Shown piece by piece: positions 8,576 to 17,063 of a stretch of 48,904 nucleotides of DNA. Positions within the stretch are counted from its first letter, which is position 1; each line of letters begins with the position of its first letter. The position numbers and the translations under genes are program-made. This DNA is from Bacteroidales bacterium (GTDB taxonomy: Bacteria > Bacteroidota > Bacteroidia > Bacteroidales > VadinHA17): contig JANYJP010000097.1 of NCBI GenBank assembly GCA_025358455.1, positions 1 to 48,904 on the forward strand, given 5' to 3'. Under the pieces are notes generated by a model, which was given only the letters and a program-made list of their open reading frames with translations, did not search any database and had not been told where the DNA came from.

Positions 8576-10402
8576 TCAGAATCTGAAAACGAAAGACAAG
8601 CCAATCATCTCTTTGAATTGTGTTCTTGCTGTTAACTTCTGAGTGCCGTCTGGTTTTAAAACGGGGTTTTTATTATTGTCAAGTTCAACAGTCCGCGTAT
8701 CGTCATCAAATATCAGATGAGTGTTTATTCTTAAATCTGTAAACCAATTCAGATTTACCACAGCTATCACTTCCCAGTCAATATCAATATTCTGCGGATT
8801 CTTAATGTAATTTGTAAAGAGCTGGAACCGGTTGGTTATTGCCAGGTTTTTAAATGGCCGCAATTCATTAGTAATCATAAAACTAACACCTGGTTCATTC
8901 AATGACCTCTTGCCTTTTGGTATACCATATGTTGTCGGGTCAATTCTGGCCGGATCAAGAATAAAAGTTCCCTTATATGACAGTGGTGAAAAGTTTATAG
9001 AGGTTCTTTTATTTGGTTTATAGTCAAGTCCAATACCAATGGTAAGTATAGCAGGGTTCATGAATTTCGATACCAGAAATGAGGTATCCCTGTTAAGAAC
9101 TTTGGAATAAGAATATCCGCTGGCTATCTGGGTTTTGAATAGCAGAATTGCGCTGAAGTCAAATTTACCAAAAGCTTTATGGTTAAGCTTGGAGTTGGTC
9201 TCAAGAAGGTCAACGTTTTTCCTTACAGGATCTGACCCTGTTTTCAAAAATCCCAGTTTTAACCTGGCAAAATTACTTGATGAAACCTTTAATGCCTTGT
9301 TATTATAGTCTGCATAACCTGTAATATCAATTGCTGTCGATACACTATTCTCCCCTCCTCTCACCCAGTTCGTAAGAGCAGTCTGGCTAAAAGCAAATGA
9401 TGTTTCTGTCCTGTATTTCCATAAATTTGATTTGACCAGGATTTTTTGAACCTCATGTAATTTGGAATTGTCAATTAACTCTACATTTATTTTTGCTTTG
9501 GAATAGTTGCCCTGTCTCACAGGTCTCCTGAAATTTACTCCCTGCTCAAGATAAAGACCGATGGTATTTCTTGCCGGATTACCGATCCATACAGTTACTG
9601 AATCGGAAAATTCGTTCTTTAGCCAGTATCGTGCCATAACATCTGATTTCGAATTTATCCAGAAAGGAATTACCGTTTTCCCCACTCCCGTAAAGTTTAC
9701 AATTGCAGAGTCTCGCCTCTCAAGATACTTCATAACTGATTCAACGGCAATCCGTATGGAATCACCCTGATAAGGGAAATTATAATATCTGAAGGGAAAT
9801 CCGGAAACAGAAGATAATACTTCATTCAGGGTATCAATTACTACCATAATAGTAGTGTCTTTTAGGCCTGCAACTTGTTTCTTCGCCAGTTGGTTCAGTA
9901 TAGTCAATGACTTAGAACGAGTGGAGTCATTAATAGCCTGAATTGCATTTGTGTCAGCTTTCATTGTTGAATCTTCCGGCGAATGAAATTCCGGAGGAGC
10001 GATAACAGGGATCTTTAATTTGAGAGGTTCCCAGATATAAAATTTATCCCATGAAATCTGCAGAGAATCATATGGATATCGCTCAAGAAACTTTTTAACT
10101 GTGTCATATATCGGATGAGATGCTTCATAAATAAGATGACTCAATGCCAGCCTGAAAGGATCATGCGAATCAATCCAATATTGAGGTTGGGTTCTTTGTT
10201 GAAGAAATCTCAGCGACTGGTCCGTTGAAAGAATAATCTCAGGTTTTTTGTGATTATAATTAAATATTATTCCGCTGTTTTTCAATGAATCGATTACTGT
10301 ATTGCCGACTTCTGCTTTCCCGGTATTTGTTTGTGAAAAACCTGACAAACAAATACATAAACCAACCACCGCAAGAAACAATCGATTAAATTCCTGCTTC
10401 AT
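8576..10402 (-). CDS. Secreted DUF3078-containing protein, probable outer-membrane-associated
   Basis: This 608-residue protein starts with a signal peptide (MKQEFNRLFLAVVGLCICLSGFSQ, cleavage near residue 24). The middle carries internal Ser/Thr/Pro-rich segments. The C-terminal ~270 residues match the Bacteroidota DUF3078 pattern: WKYRTETSFAFSQTALTNWV at its start, the GGENS turn, then alternating beta-strand-like segments ending in the aromatic terminus IGLSFVFRF, typical of an outer-membrane beta-barrel. Function is unknown. It stands alone between convergent and divergent neighbours. Confidence 0.8.
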   Translation of the reverse strand: MKQEFNRLFLAVVGLCICLSGFSQTNTGKAEVGNTVIDSLKNSGIIFNYNHKKPEIILSTDQSLRFLQQRTQPQYWIDSHDPFRLALSHLIYEASHPIYDTVKKFLERYPYDSLQISWDKFYIWEPLKLKIPVIAPPEFHSPEDSTMKADTNAIQAINDSTRSKSLTILNQLAKKQVAGLKDTTIMVVIDTLNEVLSSVSGFPFRYYNFPYQGDSIRIAVESVMKYLERRDSAIVNFTGVGKTVIPFWINSKSDVMARYWLKNEFSDSVTVWIGNPARNTIGLYLEQGVNFRRPVRQGNYSKAKINVELIDNSKLHEVQKILVKSNLWKYRTETSFAFSQTALTNWVRGGENSVSTAIDITGYADYNNKALKVSSSNFARLKLGFLKTGSDPVRKNVDLLETNSKLNHKAFGKFDFSAILLFKTQIASGYSYSKVLNRDTSFLVSKFMNPAILTIGIGLDYKPNKRTSINFSPLSYKGTFILDPARIDPTTYGIPKGKRSLNEPGVSFMITNELRPFKNLAITNRFQLFTNYIKNPQNIDIDWEVIAVVNLNWFTDLRINTHLIFDDDTRTVELDNNKNPVLKPDGTQKLTARTQFKEMIGLSFVFRF

Positions 10403-10786
10403 AACTACAATTTTATTTGACTATTTTCCCCGGTTGAATATATCATAAATACTATTAATTTTACATAACAATTTTTTCAAAATGATATCAGACCTTATCA
10501 TAACGCAAAATACCCGGCTTGATATATATAAAAATATCAAAAACAGAGATTTCTTTTCTGTTAATCTCCAGGAATGTACCAGGGACTGACTGTCATTATC
10601 CCATAACCACTTAACCACCACTTACTTACACTCACATTTACCTGAAACATGGCTAAAAGTGAGGTATTGATTATTAAGCGCCCTTAGGGGGCAGGGATGA
10701 TTAAGGAGGTAACATACTGATTTTAAATATATTAAATAATCCTCTATACGTTATAAATACAATTTTATAAATAATTCAATAATATT
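10403..10786. other. Intergenic region upstream of tryptophanase
   Basis: These 384 bases separate divergent genes. Besides the minus-strand promoter candidate they hold a short GCCC/GGGC stem at 10680-10692 and a 12-codon frame at 10649-10687 that ends Arg-Pro-stop. The last ~60 bases before the tryptophanase start are nearly all A and T. No convincing TAnnTTTG is seen for the tryptophanase gene. Confidence 0.4.
10444..10471 (-). promoter_or_regulatory. Candidate promoter for the DUF3078 gene
   Basis: On the minus strand TTG (CAA at 10469-10471) lies 17 nt before TATTTATG (10444-10451), a one-mismatch fit to TAnnTTTG. A start near 10437 would leave a 35-nt leader before the ATG at 10402. 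Confidence 0.45.
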
Positions 10787-12166
10787 ATGAACTTACCATT
10801 CACAGAACCGTTCAAGATCAAGATGGTTGAAAACATATACAGAAGTACAAAAGAACAAAGGCAAAACTGGTTAAGAGATGCATCATATAATCTTTTCAAT
10901 CTTAGATCCGAACAGGTCTTTATCGATCTTCTTACAGATTCCGGCACAGGAGCAATGAGCGACAAGCAATGGTCGGCAATGATGCTTGGGGATGAAAGTT
11001 ACGCAGGAGCTTCATCCTACTATAAACTTAAGGAAGCAATAAGAGATATAACCGGATTTGACTTTTTCCTTCCGACACATCAGGGAAGAGCTGCAGAGAA
11101 TGTTCTATTTTCGGTACTTGTTAAAGAGGGAGACCTCGTTCCTGGCAATTCACATTTTGATACAACAAAGGGGCACATTGAATTCCGGAAAGCTAAAGCT
11201 GTAGACTGCACAATCGATGAAGCATCAAATACAACTGTATGGCATCCGTTTAAAGGAAATGTTGATTTGGTAAAACTTGAAGATGTACTAATAAATAATC
11301 CGGCAGAAAAAATTTCCTGCATAATTATAACTATAACAAATAATTCTGCAGGAGGGCAGCCTGTAAGCATGTCTAACCTGAGAGAAACCGGTAAACTTGC
11401 CCGTAAATATGGAGTGAAGTTCATTATTGATTCGGCCCGTTTCGCTGAGAATGCATATTTCATTAAGATGCGTGAAAAGGGCTACGCTGATAAAGATATC
11501 AGGGATATTGCCAGGGAAATGTTCTCATATGCAGATGGGATGACAATGAGTTCAAAGAAAGATGCAATAGTAAATATGGGTGGGTTCATAGGGTTCAGGG
11601 ATGAAGAACTTTTCAGACAGGCATCGACATATAATATTATATATGAGGGGTTTATAACCTATGGCGGAATGTCAGGCAGAGATATGAATGCTCTTGCCCA
11701 GGGACTTTATGAAGGAACAGAATTCTCATTCCTTGAATCACGTATCAATCAGGTTGCATACCTTGGGTCAAAAATGAAGGAATCCGGCGTTCCAATATTG
11801 GAGCCAACCGGTGGACATGCTATATTCATAGATGCAAAAAAGTTCCTCCCTGAAATTCCAAAAGAAGAGTTTCCGGCTCAGACTCTCGCGAATGAGATCT
11901 ATATTGAAGGTGGGATAAGAGGTGTGGAAATTGGTGCTTTAATGGCCGACAGGGATCCGGTAACCAGGGAAAACAGGTTTCCCGATCTTGAAATGGTGCG
12001 CCTGGCAATACCACGAAGAGTCTATACAAATAATCATATGGACTATGTGGCAGCAGCAGTAAATAATGTTTTTGAAAGACGGAGTAATATAAATCGTGGA
12101 GTAAGAATTGTATGGGAAGCACCAATAATGAGGCACTTTACCATTATACTTGAAGTTGCTAAATAG
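10787..12166 (+). CDS. tnaA: Tryptophanase (tryptophan indole-lyase)
   Basis: This 459-residue PLP enzyme splits L-tryptophan into indole, pyruvate and ammonia. It matches the beta-eliminating lyase family end to end: FIDLLTDSGTGAMSDKQW, PTHQGRAAEN, ITNNSAGGQPVSM, and SSKKDA with the PLP lysine at K258. Three positions that separate tryptophanase from tyrosine phenol-lyase all favour tryptophanase: D125 in HFDTT (Thr in the phenol-lyase), VEIG near residue 385 (MERG in the phenol-lyase), and RHFT near the end (RFFT in the phenol-lyase). No tryptophan permease gene is adjacent. YicC, Gmk and NadD follow on the same strand. Confidence 0.95.
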   Translation: MNLPFTEPFKIKMVENIYRSTKEQRQNWLRDASYNLFNLRSEQVFIDLLTDSGTGAMSDKQWSAMMLGDESYAGASSYYKLKEAIRDITGFDFFLPTHQGRAAENVLFSVLVKEGDLVPGNSHFDTTKGHIEFRKAKAVDCTIDEASNTTVWHPFKGNVDLVKLEDVLINNPAEKISCIIITITNNSAGGQPVSMSNLRETGKLARKYGVKFIIDSARFAENAYFIKMREKGYADKDIRDIAREMFSYADGMTMSSKKDAIVNMGGFIGFRDEELFRQASTYNIIYEGFITYGGMSGRDMNALAQGLYEGTEFSFLESRINQVAYLGSKMKESGVPILEPTGGHAIFIDAKKFLPEIPKEEFPAQTLANEIYIEGGIRGVEIGALMADRDPVTRENRFPDLEMVRLAIPRRVYTNNHMDYVAAAVNNVFERRSNINRGVRIVWEAPIMRHFTIILEVAK

Positions 12167-12225
12167 AGTGAGAATTTGTAACTTTCAACAATATAATTCT
12201 ATCAACTTTAACCAACAGACGGGAG

Positions 12226-13101
12226 ATGATAAAATCAATGACAGGTTATGGAAAGGCAATAGCTGAAACTCCGCAGAAAAAAATTACCATCGAAATTAAA
12301 TCGCTCAATTCCAAGCAACTTGACCTTAACACCAAGCTACCATGGTTATATAAAGAAAAAGAACCTGAAATTAGGAATCTTATAAGTCAGAAACTTGACC
12401 GGGGAAAAATTGATTTTTCCATTTTCTGTGATATGCTTGATGATGAGGTTGTTACTATAATAAATAAATCGGCAGTCCGAAACTACTACAATCAATTTAA
12501 AGAGATCGCTGAGGAACTTAAAATAAGCCTGGATGATCAGATATTTACAGCTATAATGAAACTCCCCGACACTCTTAAAACTGAAAAACCTGAAATGCCG
12601 GAATCAGAATGGGAGATTGTTAAATCGAAGATAATTGAGTCAATAACAATGCTTGATCTATACAGAATTGAAGAAGGAAACTCAATTATGACCGACCTGA
12701 ATAAGTGTATAGGCAAGATTTTGTCATTACTCGAAAAAGTCGAGACGTTTGAAGCTGGAAGAATTACGAAGGTCAGGGAGAAGCTAATGTTATTACTTGA
12801 AGAGAACCTGGGTACCGAAAACCTTGATAAAAACAGGTTTGAACAGGAGCTCATATTCTATCTCGAGAAATATGACATCAATGAAGAAAAAGTAAGGCTT
12901 AAAACCCATTGTGATTATTTCATGGAAACCGTTGACACTCCGTCACCAAACGGGAAAATACTGAACTTTATCACTCAGGAGATTGGGAGAGAGATAAATA
13001 CGATCGGGTCAAAAGCAAATGATGCTTCAATCCAGAAGCTTGTGGTAATGATGAAGGATGAACTGGAAAAAATTAAAGAACAAACACTTAACGTATTATA
13101 A
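12226..13101 (+). CDS. yicC: YicC-family endoribonuclease
   Basis: This 291-residue protein begins MIKSMTGYGKA and ends with the family signature NFITQEIGREINTIGSKAND and a Lys/Glu-rich helix. The length is typical. YicC proteins are reported RNA-cleaving enzymes in E. coli and are often encoded beside gmk, as here. It lies 21 nt upstream of gmk and 59 nt downstream of tnaA. Confidence 0.93.
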   Translation: MIKSMTGYGKAIAETPQKKITIEIKSLNSKQLDLNTKLPWLYKEKEPEIRNLISQKLDRGKIDFSIFCDMLDDEVVTIINKSAVRNYYNQFKEIAEELKISLDDQIFTAIMKLPDTLKTEKPEMPESEWEIVKSKIIESITMLDLYRIEEGNSIMTDLNKCIGKILSLLEKVETFEAGRITKVREKLMLLLEENLGTENLDKNRFEQELIFYLEKYDINEEKVRLKTHCDYFMETVDTPSPNGKILNFITQEIGREINTIGSKANDASIQKLVVMMKDELEKIKEQTLNVL

Positions 13102-13122
13102 TACGGTGTAAAAAATAAAAGA

Positions 13123-13686
13123 GTGAAAGGCAAACTAGTAATAATATCGGCACCATCAGGTGCAGGAAAAACAACAATAGTTAAGTATCTGATCGATTCC
13201 GGATTGAACCTTTCATTTTCAGTATCCGCCACAACCAGGCCATTGAGAGGCAATGAAAAAAATGGCGAAGACTACTTTTTCATGACAGTTCCGGAATTCA
13301 GGAGAAGAGTCGAAAACAATGAGTTCGTTGAATGGGAGGAAGTTTATAAGGATCTGCTGTATGGCACACTCAAAAGTGAATTGGAAAGGATCTGGGCCGG
13401 AGGAAGCAATGTTCTGTTTGATGTGGATGTAAAAGGAGGAATTAATCTGAAAAAAAAATTCGGAACAAGATCAATTGCTATATTCATTATGCCTCCATCT
13501 GTCGGGGAGCTTGAAAACCGTTTGGTTAAAAGAGCTACAGACATTCCCGAAAAAATTAAAATGAGAGTTGAGAAGGCACGCGAGGAGATGATGCTCGCCA
13601 ATCAATTTGATACTATAATAGTTAACCACCAACTGGATAAAGCAAAAGAAGAAGCTTTTAAAATAGTAACCTCATTTCTTGAATAA
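13123..13686 (+). CDS. gmk: Guanylate kinase
   Basis: This 187-residue enzyme phosphorylates GMP to GDP. It has the P-loop SAPSGAGKTT at residues 9-18, a GMP-binding region with TTRPLRGNEKNGEDYFF, and the DVDVKGG stretch. The start is GTG at 13123 (VKGKLVIISAPSG), supported because the same frame is stopped by the yicC stop codon just upstream and the N-terminus aligns with normal Gmk. The chain ends about where the family ends. Confidence 0.97.
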   Translation: MKGKLVIISAPSGAGKTTIVKYLIDSGLNLSFSVSATTRPLRGNEKNGEDYFFMTVPEFRRRVENNEFVEWEEVYKDLLYGTLKSELERIWAGGSNVLFDVDVKGGINLKKKFGTRSIAIFIMPPSVGELENRLVKRATDIPEKIKMRVEKAREEMMLANQFDTIIVNHQLDKAKEEAFKIVTSFLE

Positions 13687-13703
13687 TAATTTCTTAGATT
13701 CTG

Positions 13704-14300
13704 ATGGCTAAAATTGGCTTATACTTTGGCTCATTTAATCCTGTACACATAGGGCATATTGCTATTGCAGGATACATGACAGAATTCGCCGGACTTGAGC
13801 AGGTCTGGTTTGTTGTCAGCCCGCAGAACCCTTTAAAAAAGAAAGAAACACTTCTTGCTGATCATAACAGGCTGCATATGACCAGGTTGGCTATAGGCGA
13901 TAACGACAGACTGAAAGCCTCAGATATTGAATTCAAACTTCCTGTTCCGTCCTTTACTATTGATACCCTGGCCTATCTGAAGGAGAAATATTCTGATAAT
14001 CAGTTTTGCCTGGTAATGGGTGAGGACAATCTATATACTCTTCATAAATGGAAAAACAGTGAAGAACTGGTAAAAAAGCACCCCATTTATGTTTATCCCA
14101 GACCCGATTCGGAAATACCGGCATCTCCCCTCCTCGATCAGATTCTTTCTGTGGCGCAAATTCATCATGTAAATGCACCACTCATGGATATCTCCGGAAC
14201 ATTTATAAGAAACGGAATTAAAAATGGAAAGGATATGTCGTATTTTCTTTCGCCGGCAGTATGGAAATATATAAAGGAGATGCATTTCTATGAGAAATAA
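13704..14300 (+). CDS. nadD: Nicotinate-nucleotide adenylyltransferase
   Basis: This 198-residue enzyme makes deamido-NAD from nicotinate mononucleotide and ATP. It carries the nucleotidyltransferase motif GSFNPVHIGH at residues 8-17, VSPQNPLKKK, FTIDTL, the MGEDN loop and the C-terminal ISGTFIR motif. It follows gmk by 17 nt in the tnaA-yicC-gmk-nadD run, a common yicC-gmk-nadD order in Bacteroidota. Confidence 0.96.
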   Translation: MAKIGLYFGSFNPVHIGHIAIAGYMTEFAGLEQVWFVVSPQNPLKKKETLLADHNRLHMTRLAIGDNDRLKASDIEFKLPVPSFTIDTLAYLKEKYSDNQFCLVMGEDNLYTLHKWKNSEELVKKHPIYVYPRPDSEIPASPLLDQILSVAQIHHVNAPLMDISGTFIRNGIKNGKDMSYFLSPAVWKYIKEMHFYEK

Positions 14301-14378
14301 GGCTGTAGGCCGAAGGCTGAAGCAACCGATAAATGGAATCTCCAAAACACAAAACAAATTTGTCAGAGAAGCATCTGA

Positions 14379-14924
14379 TTATGATACTTTCTTTATGATT
14401 TCAGTTCCCCGCTGAATAGCTTTCTCATTGATTGGAATAAGATTATGATATCTTTCAGGAAGCGATTTCTTCAGTCCTTTGATTACATTTTCCATTTTAA
14501 TAATTGGTTTTACCTTCAGAAAACCACCAAGGACAATTGTATTGAATATTTTCGGGTTATTCATTTTTGAAGCCTCTTCAGTTGCATCAACACGATAGAT
14601 AGTAATATCCTTTCTTTCAGGGTGCCTGGTAATACCATTACCATCATAAATAAGAATACCTCCCGGTTTAACTGAACTCTCAAATTTATCCATCGATTGC
14701 TGATTCAGAATAATTGCAGTATCGAAATGTTTGATAATTGGAGAACTGATTCTTTCACTGCTTATTATCACTATAACGTTTGCTGTTCCTCCACGCATCT
14801 CCGGTCCATATGAGGGCATCCAGCTTACTTCCATGTCTTGCATCACACCGGAATAAGCCATTATTTTACCCATTGACAGTACTCCCTGTCCTCCAAAGCC
14901 GGCAATTAATATTTCTTCAGTCAT
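14379..14924 (-). CDS. 2-oxoacid:ferredoxin oxidoreductase, gamma subunit
   Basis: This 181-residue subunit matches the gamma domain of POR/KOR/VOR enzymes: ILIAGFGGQGVLSMGKIMAYSG at its start, SWMPSYGPEMRGGTANVIV in the middle and a C-terminal KVKP...LKKSLPERYHNL region. It completes a heterotetramer that converts a 2-oxo acid and CoA into acyl-CoA, CO2 and reduced ferredoxin. It is the last gene of the minus-strand operon running down from 20679 and converges on nadD. Confidence 0.93.
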   Translation of the reverse strand: MTEEILIAGFGGQGVLSMGKIMAYSGVMQDMEVSWMPSYGPEMRGGTANVIVIISSERISSPIIKHFDTAIILNQQSMDKFESSVKPGGILIYDGNGITRHPERKDITIYRVDATEEASKMNNPKIFNTIVLGGFLKVKPIIKMENVIKGLKKSLPERYHNLIPINEKAIQRGTEIIKKVS

Positions 14925-14957
14925 TTTTTTCAGAATTACATTGTTCAGTTAGACATA

Positions 14958-15737
14958 TTATTCTACAGGAGTTTTAAGATCTCCGAGAGGATAATATGGG
15001 AACATATTTTCCTCCATCCATTTATTTGACTGTACCGGTGTCATCTTCCAGCCTGAAGGGCAGTTAGAAACTATTTCAATCAGGCATGTGCCCTTATCAA
15101 GTTTCTGGTACCGGACAGCTTTTCTTATTGCTTTCTTTGTCTTCTTTACGTTAGCGGGTGTATGAACACTTTGCCTGGTAACGTAGTACGATCCGGGAAG
15201 AGTTGCTACAATATCGGTCATTTTCAAGGGATTACCCATAGTCTTGACATCTCTTCCATATGGTGAAGTTGAAGATTTCATGCCAGGAAGTGTTGTCGGG
15301 GCCATCTGTCCTCCGGTCATTCCGTATATACCATTGTTAATGAAGATTATCATTATGTTTTCGCCACGGTTGCAGGCATGAATTGTTTCAGCGGTGCCTA
15401 TAGCAGCCAGGTCGCCATCACCCTGATAAGTAAATACAAACTTTTCAGGCATTAGTCGTTTTATTGCAGTTGCAACTGCAGGGGCACGTCCATGTGCAGC
15501 TTCCTGCCAGTCAATATCGAGATAATTATACAAAAGCACCGAACAGCCTACCGGAGAAACACCTATAGCTTCCGACTGGAGACCTTCTTCTTCAATAATC
15601 TCTGCAAGTATCCTGTGTGCAGTTCCATGTCCGCATCCCGGACAATACGACAGAATATTTTCTGTCATTATATTAGTTTTCTTATAAACCAGGTTCTCCG
15701 GTTTTATTATTTCTTTTATTCCTGTAACAACGGCCAT
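14958..15737 (-). CDS. 2-oxoacid:ferredoxin oxidoreductase, beta (thiamine diphosphate) subunit
   Basis: This 259-residue subunit binds thiamine diphosphate: YCPGCGHGTAHR near the N-terminus (a cluster- or TPP-proximal Cys pair), then the TPP motif GDGDLAAIGTAE...INNG. The TGGQMAPTT segment is typical of KorB/VorA. The size fits the four-subunit type in which the [4Fe-4S] clusters sit on a separate ferredoxin-like subunit. It starts 3 nt after the alpha-subunit stop. Confidence 0.94.
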   Translation of the reverse strand: MAVVTGIKEIIKPENLVYKKTNIMTENILSYCPGCGHGTAHRILAEIIEEEGLQSEAIGVSPVGCSVLLYNYLDIDWQEAAHGRAPAVATAIKRLMPEKFVFTYQGDGDLAAIGTAETIHACNRGENIMIIFINNGIYGMTGGQMAPTTLPGMKSSTSPYGRDVKTMGNPLKMTDIVATLPGSYYVTRQSVHTPANVKKTKKAIRKAVRYQKLDKGTCLIEIVSNCPSGWKMTPVQSNKWMEENMFPYYPLGDLKTPVE

Positions 15738-15740
15738 TGC

Positions 15741-16811
15741 TTAACCTCCTATGAATTTTGATTTAAGACATTCAACCACCTCTTCAGGTGTTGTAACTAT
15801 ACCTCCCATTCTTCCAAAGTGAAAAACCGGAACTTTGCCATTTACAGAAAGAAGCACATCTTCCACCATCTGTCCGGCACTCATCTCAACTGATAACATT
15901 CCTTTTACTCTGTTTGCCAGTTCATTTATCCTTTTTGAAGGGAATGGGAACAGAGTTATGGGACGCAGTAAACCAAGCTTTATACCTTCCTCTCTTGCAA
16001 GCTGAACCGACTTCTGACAAACGCGGGCGCTTGTTCCGTATGCCACCAGAAGATATTCAGCATCTTCAATTTGGAACTCCTCGTAGCGTACTTCATTTTC
16101 CCTTATCAGATTGTATTTTGCAATAAGTTTCAGGTTGAACAATTCCTGACCGTTTGGATCAAGATCAAGAGAAGTTATTATATTCCTTTCTCTTGTTGCA
16201 GGTTTACCTGTGGTGGCCCAATCATAAATTGTCTTTGATCTCTCCTTCTGAGGACTCAGATAAACTTTCTCCATCATCTGTCCGATAGCGCCGTCAGAGA
16301 GCATCATAACCGGGTTCCGGTATTTAAAGGCCAGTTCAAAGCTCAGGTCGACAAAGTCAGCCATTTCCTGAACAGAAGCCGGGGCAAGTACAATAAGGTG
16401 ATAATCACCATGTCCACCTCCCTTTGTTGCCTGGAAATAATCAGATTGGGCCGGTTGGATCGTGCCAAGTCCCGGACCTCCTCTTACAACATTTACTATT
16501 AAACAGGGAAGCTCCGCTCCTGCTATATATGTGATACCCTCCTGTTTAAGACTTATCCCGGGTGATGAAGAAGATGTCATTACTTTTTTCCCGCAGGCTG
16601 CACCGCCATATACCATATTAATAGCAGCAATTTCGCTTTCAGCCTGGAGCACTATCATTCCGGTTGTCTCAGCCGGGTTTGCCTCCATAAGGTATTCAAT
16701 GATTTCAGTCTGAGGTGTTATCGGGTACCCAAAGTAGCCATCTACTCCAGCCCTTATAGCAGCTTCTGCAACTGCTTCATTCCCCTTCATTAATCTTAGT
16801 TCCTTTTTCAT
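15741..16811 (-). CDS. 2-oxoacid:ferredoxin oxidoreductase, alpha subunit (KorA/VorB-like)
   Basis: This 356-residue subunit carries the pyrimidine-binding domain of the POR family: GNEAVAEAAIRAGVDGYFGY, PITPQTEIIEYL, AESEIAAINMVYGGAACG and SSSSPGISLKQEG. In Bacteroidota such subunits are often annotated VorB (branched-chain 2-oxo acids) or KorA (2-oxoglutarate). The association here with an aminotransferase and an ADP-forming acyl-CoA synthetase favours amino-acid-derived 2-oxo acids. The exact substrate is inference. Confidence 0.92.
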   Translation of the reverse strand: MKKELRLMKGNEAVAEAAIRAGVDGYFGYPITPQTEIIEYLMEANPAETTGMIVLQAESEIAAINMVYGGAACGKKVMTSSSSPGISLKQEGITYIAGAELPCLIVNVVRGGPGLGTIQPAQSDYFQATKGGGHGDYHLIVLAPASVQEMADFVDLSFELAFKYRNPVMMLSDGAIGQMMEKVYLSPQKERSKTIYDWATTGKPATRERNIITSLDLDPNGQELFNLKLIAKYNLIRENEVRYEEFQIEDAEYLLVAYGTSARVCQKSVQLAREEGIKLGLLRPITLFPFPSKRINELANRVKGMLSVEMSAGQMVEDVLLSVNGKVPVFHFGRMGGIVTTPEEVVECLKSKFIGG

Positions 16812-16818
16812 TACCTGC

Positions 16819-17043
16819 TTAAATTTTCGTTTTATATACTGTAATTACTCCGTCAGGACAAACCATTGCGCAATTCGCACAACCGATACAAAGTTCCGGA
16901 TTAGCCGGAAAAGCATAATAATAACCTTTCCCGTTTACTTCCTTAGCCATTGCGATGGTGCCTGTAGGACACGATACCATACATACTTCGCACCCCTTAC
17001 ATTTCTCAATGTTAACAACAATACTGCCTTTTATCTTTGCCAT
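16819..17043 (-). CDS. 2-oxoacid:ferredoxin oxidoreductase, delta subunit (2x[4Fe-4S] ferredoxin)
   Basis: This 74-residue protein carries two full CxxCxxCxxxCP motifs, CKGCEVCMVSCP and CIGCANCAMVCP, so it should hold two [4Fe-4S] clusters that pass electrons from the TPP centre to soluble ferredoxin. It lies 7 nt upstream of the alpha-subunit gene and 20 nt downstream of the aminotransferase. The order delta-alpha-beta-gamma is typical of Kor/Vor operons. Confidence 0.95.
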   Translation of the reverse strand: MAKIKGSIVVNIEKCKGCEVCMVSCPTGTIAMAKEVNGKGYYYAFPANPELCIGCANCAMVCPDGVITVYKTKI

Positions 17044-17063
17044 AATTAAAATTATTTATTCAA

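Noticed and set aside
8545-8580. CAGCATCTTCAGCATCTGCA-type repeats, similar to 3315-3330
   Set aside because: Two short imperfect intergenic copies are too little to define a repeat family within the window.
10421-10621. 66-codon minus-strand frame
   Set aside because: Low-complexity, no family resemblance, overlaps the promoter candidate of the DUF3078 gene.
10787-12166. Tyrosine phenol-lyase
   Set aside because: Three diagnostic positions (D125, VEIG, RHFT) agree with tryptophanase and not with the phenol-lyase.
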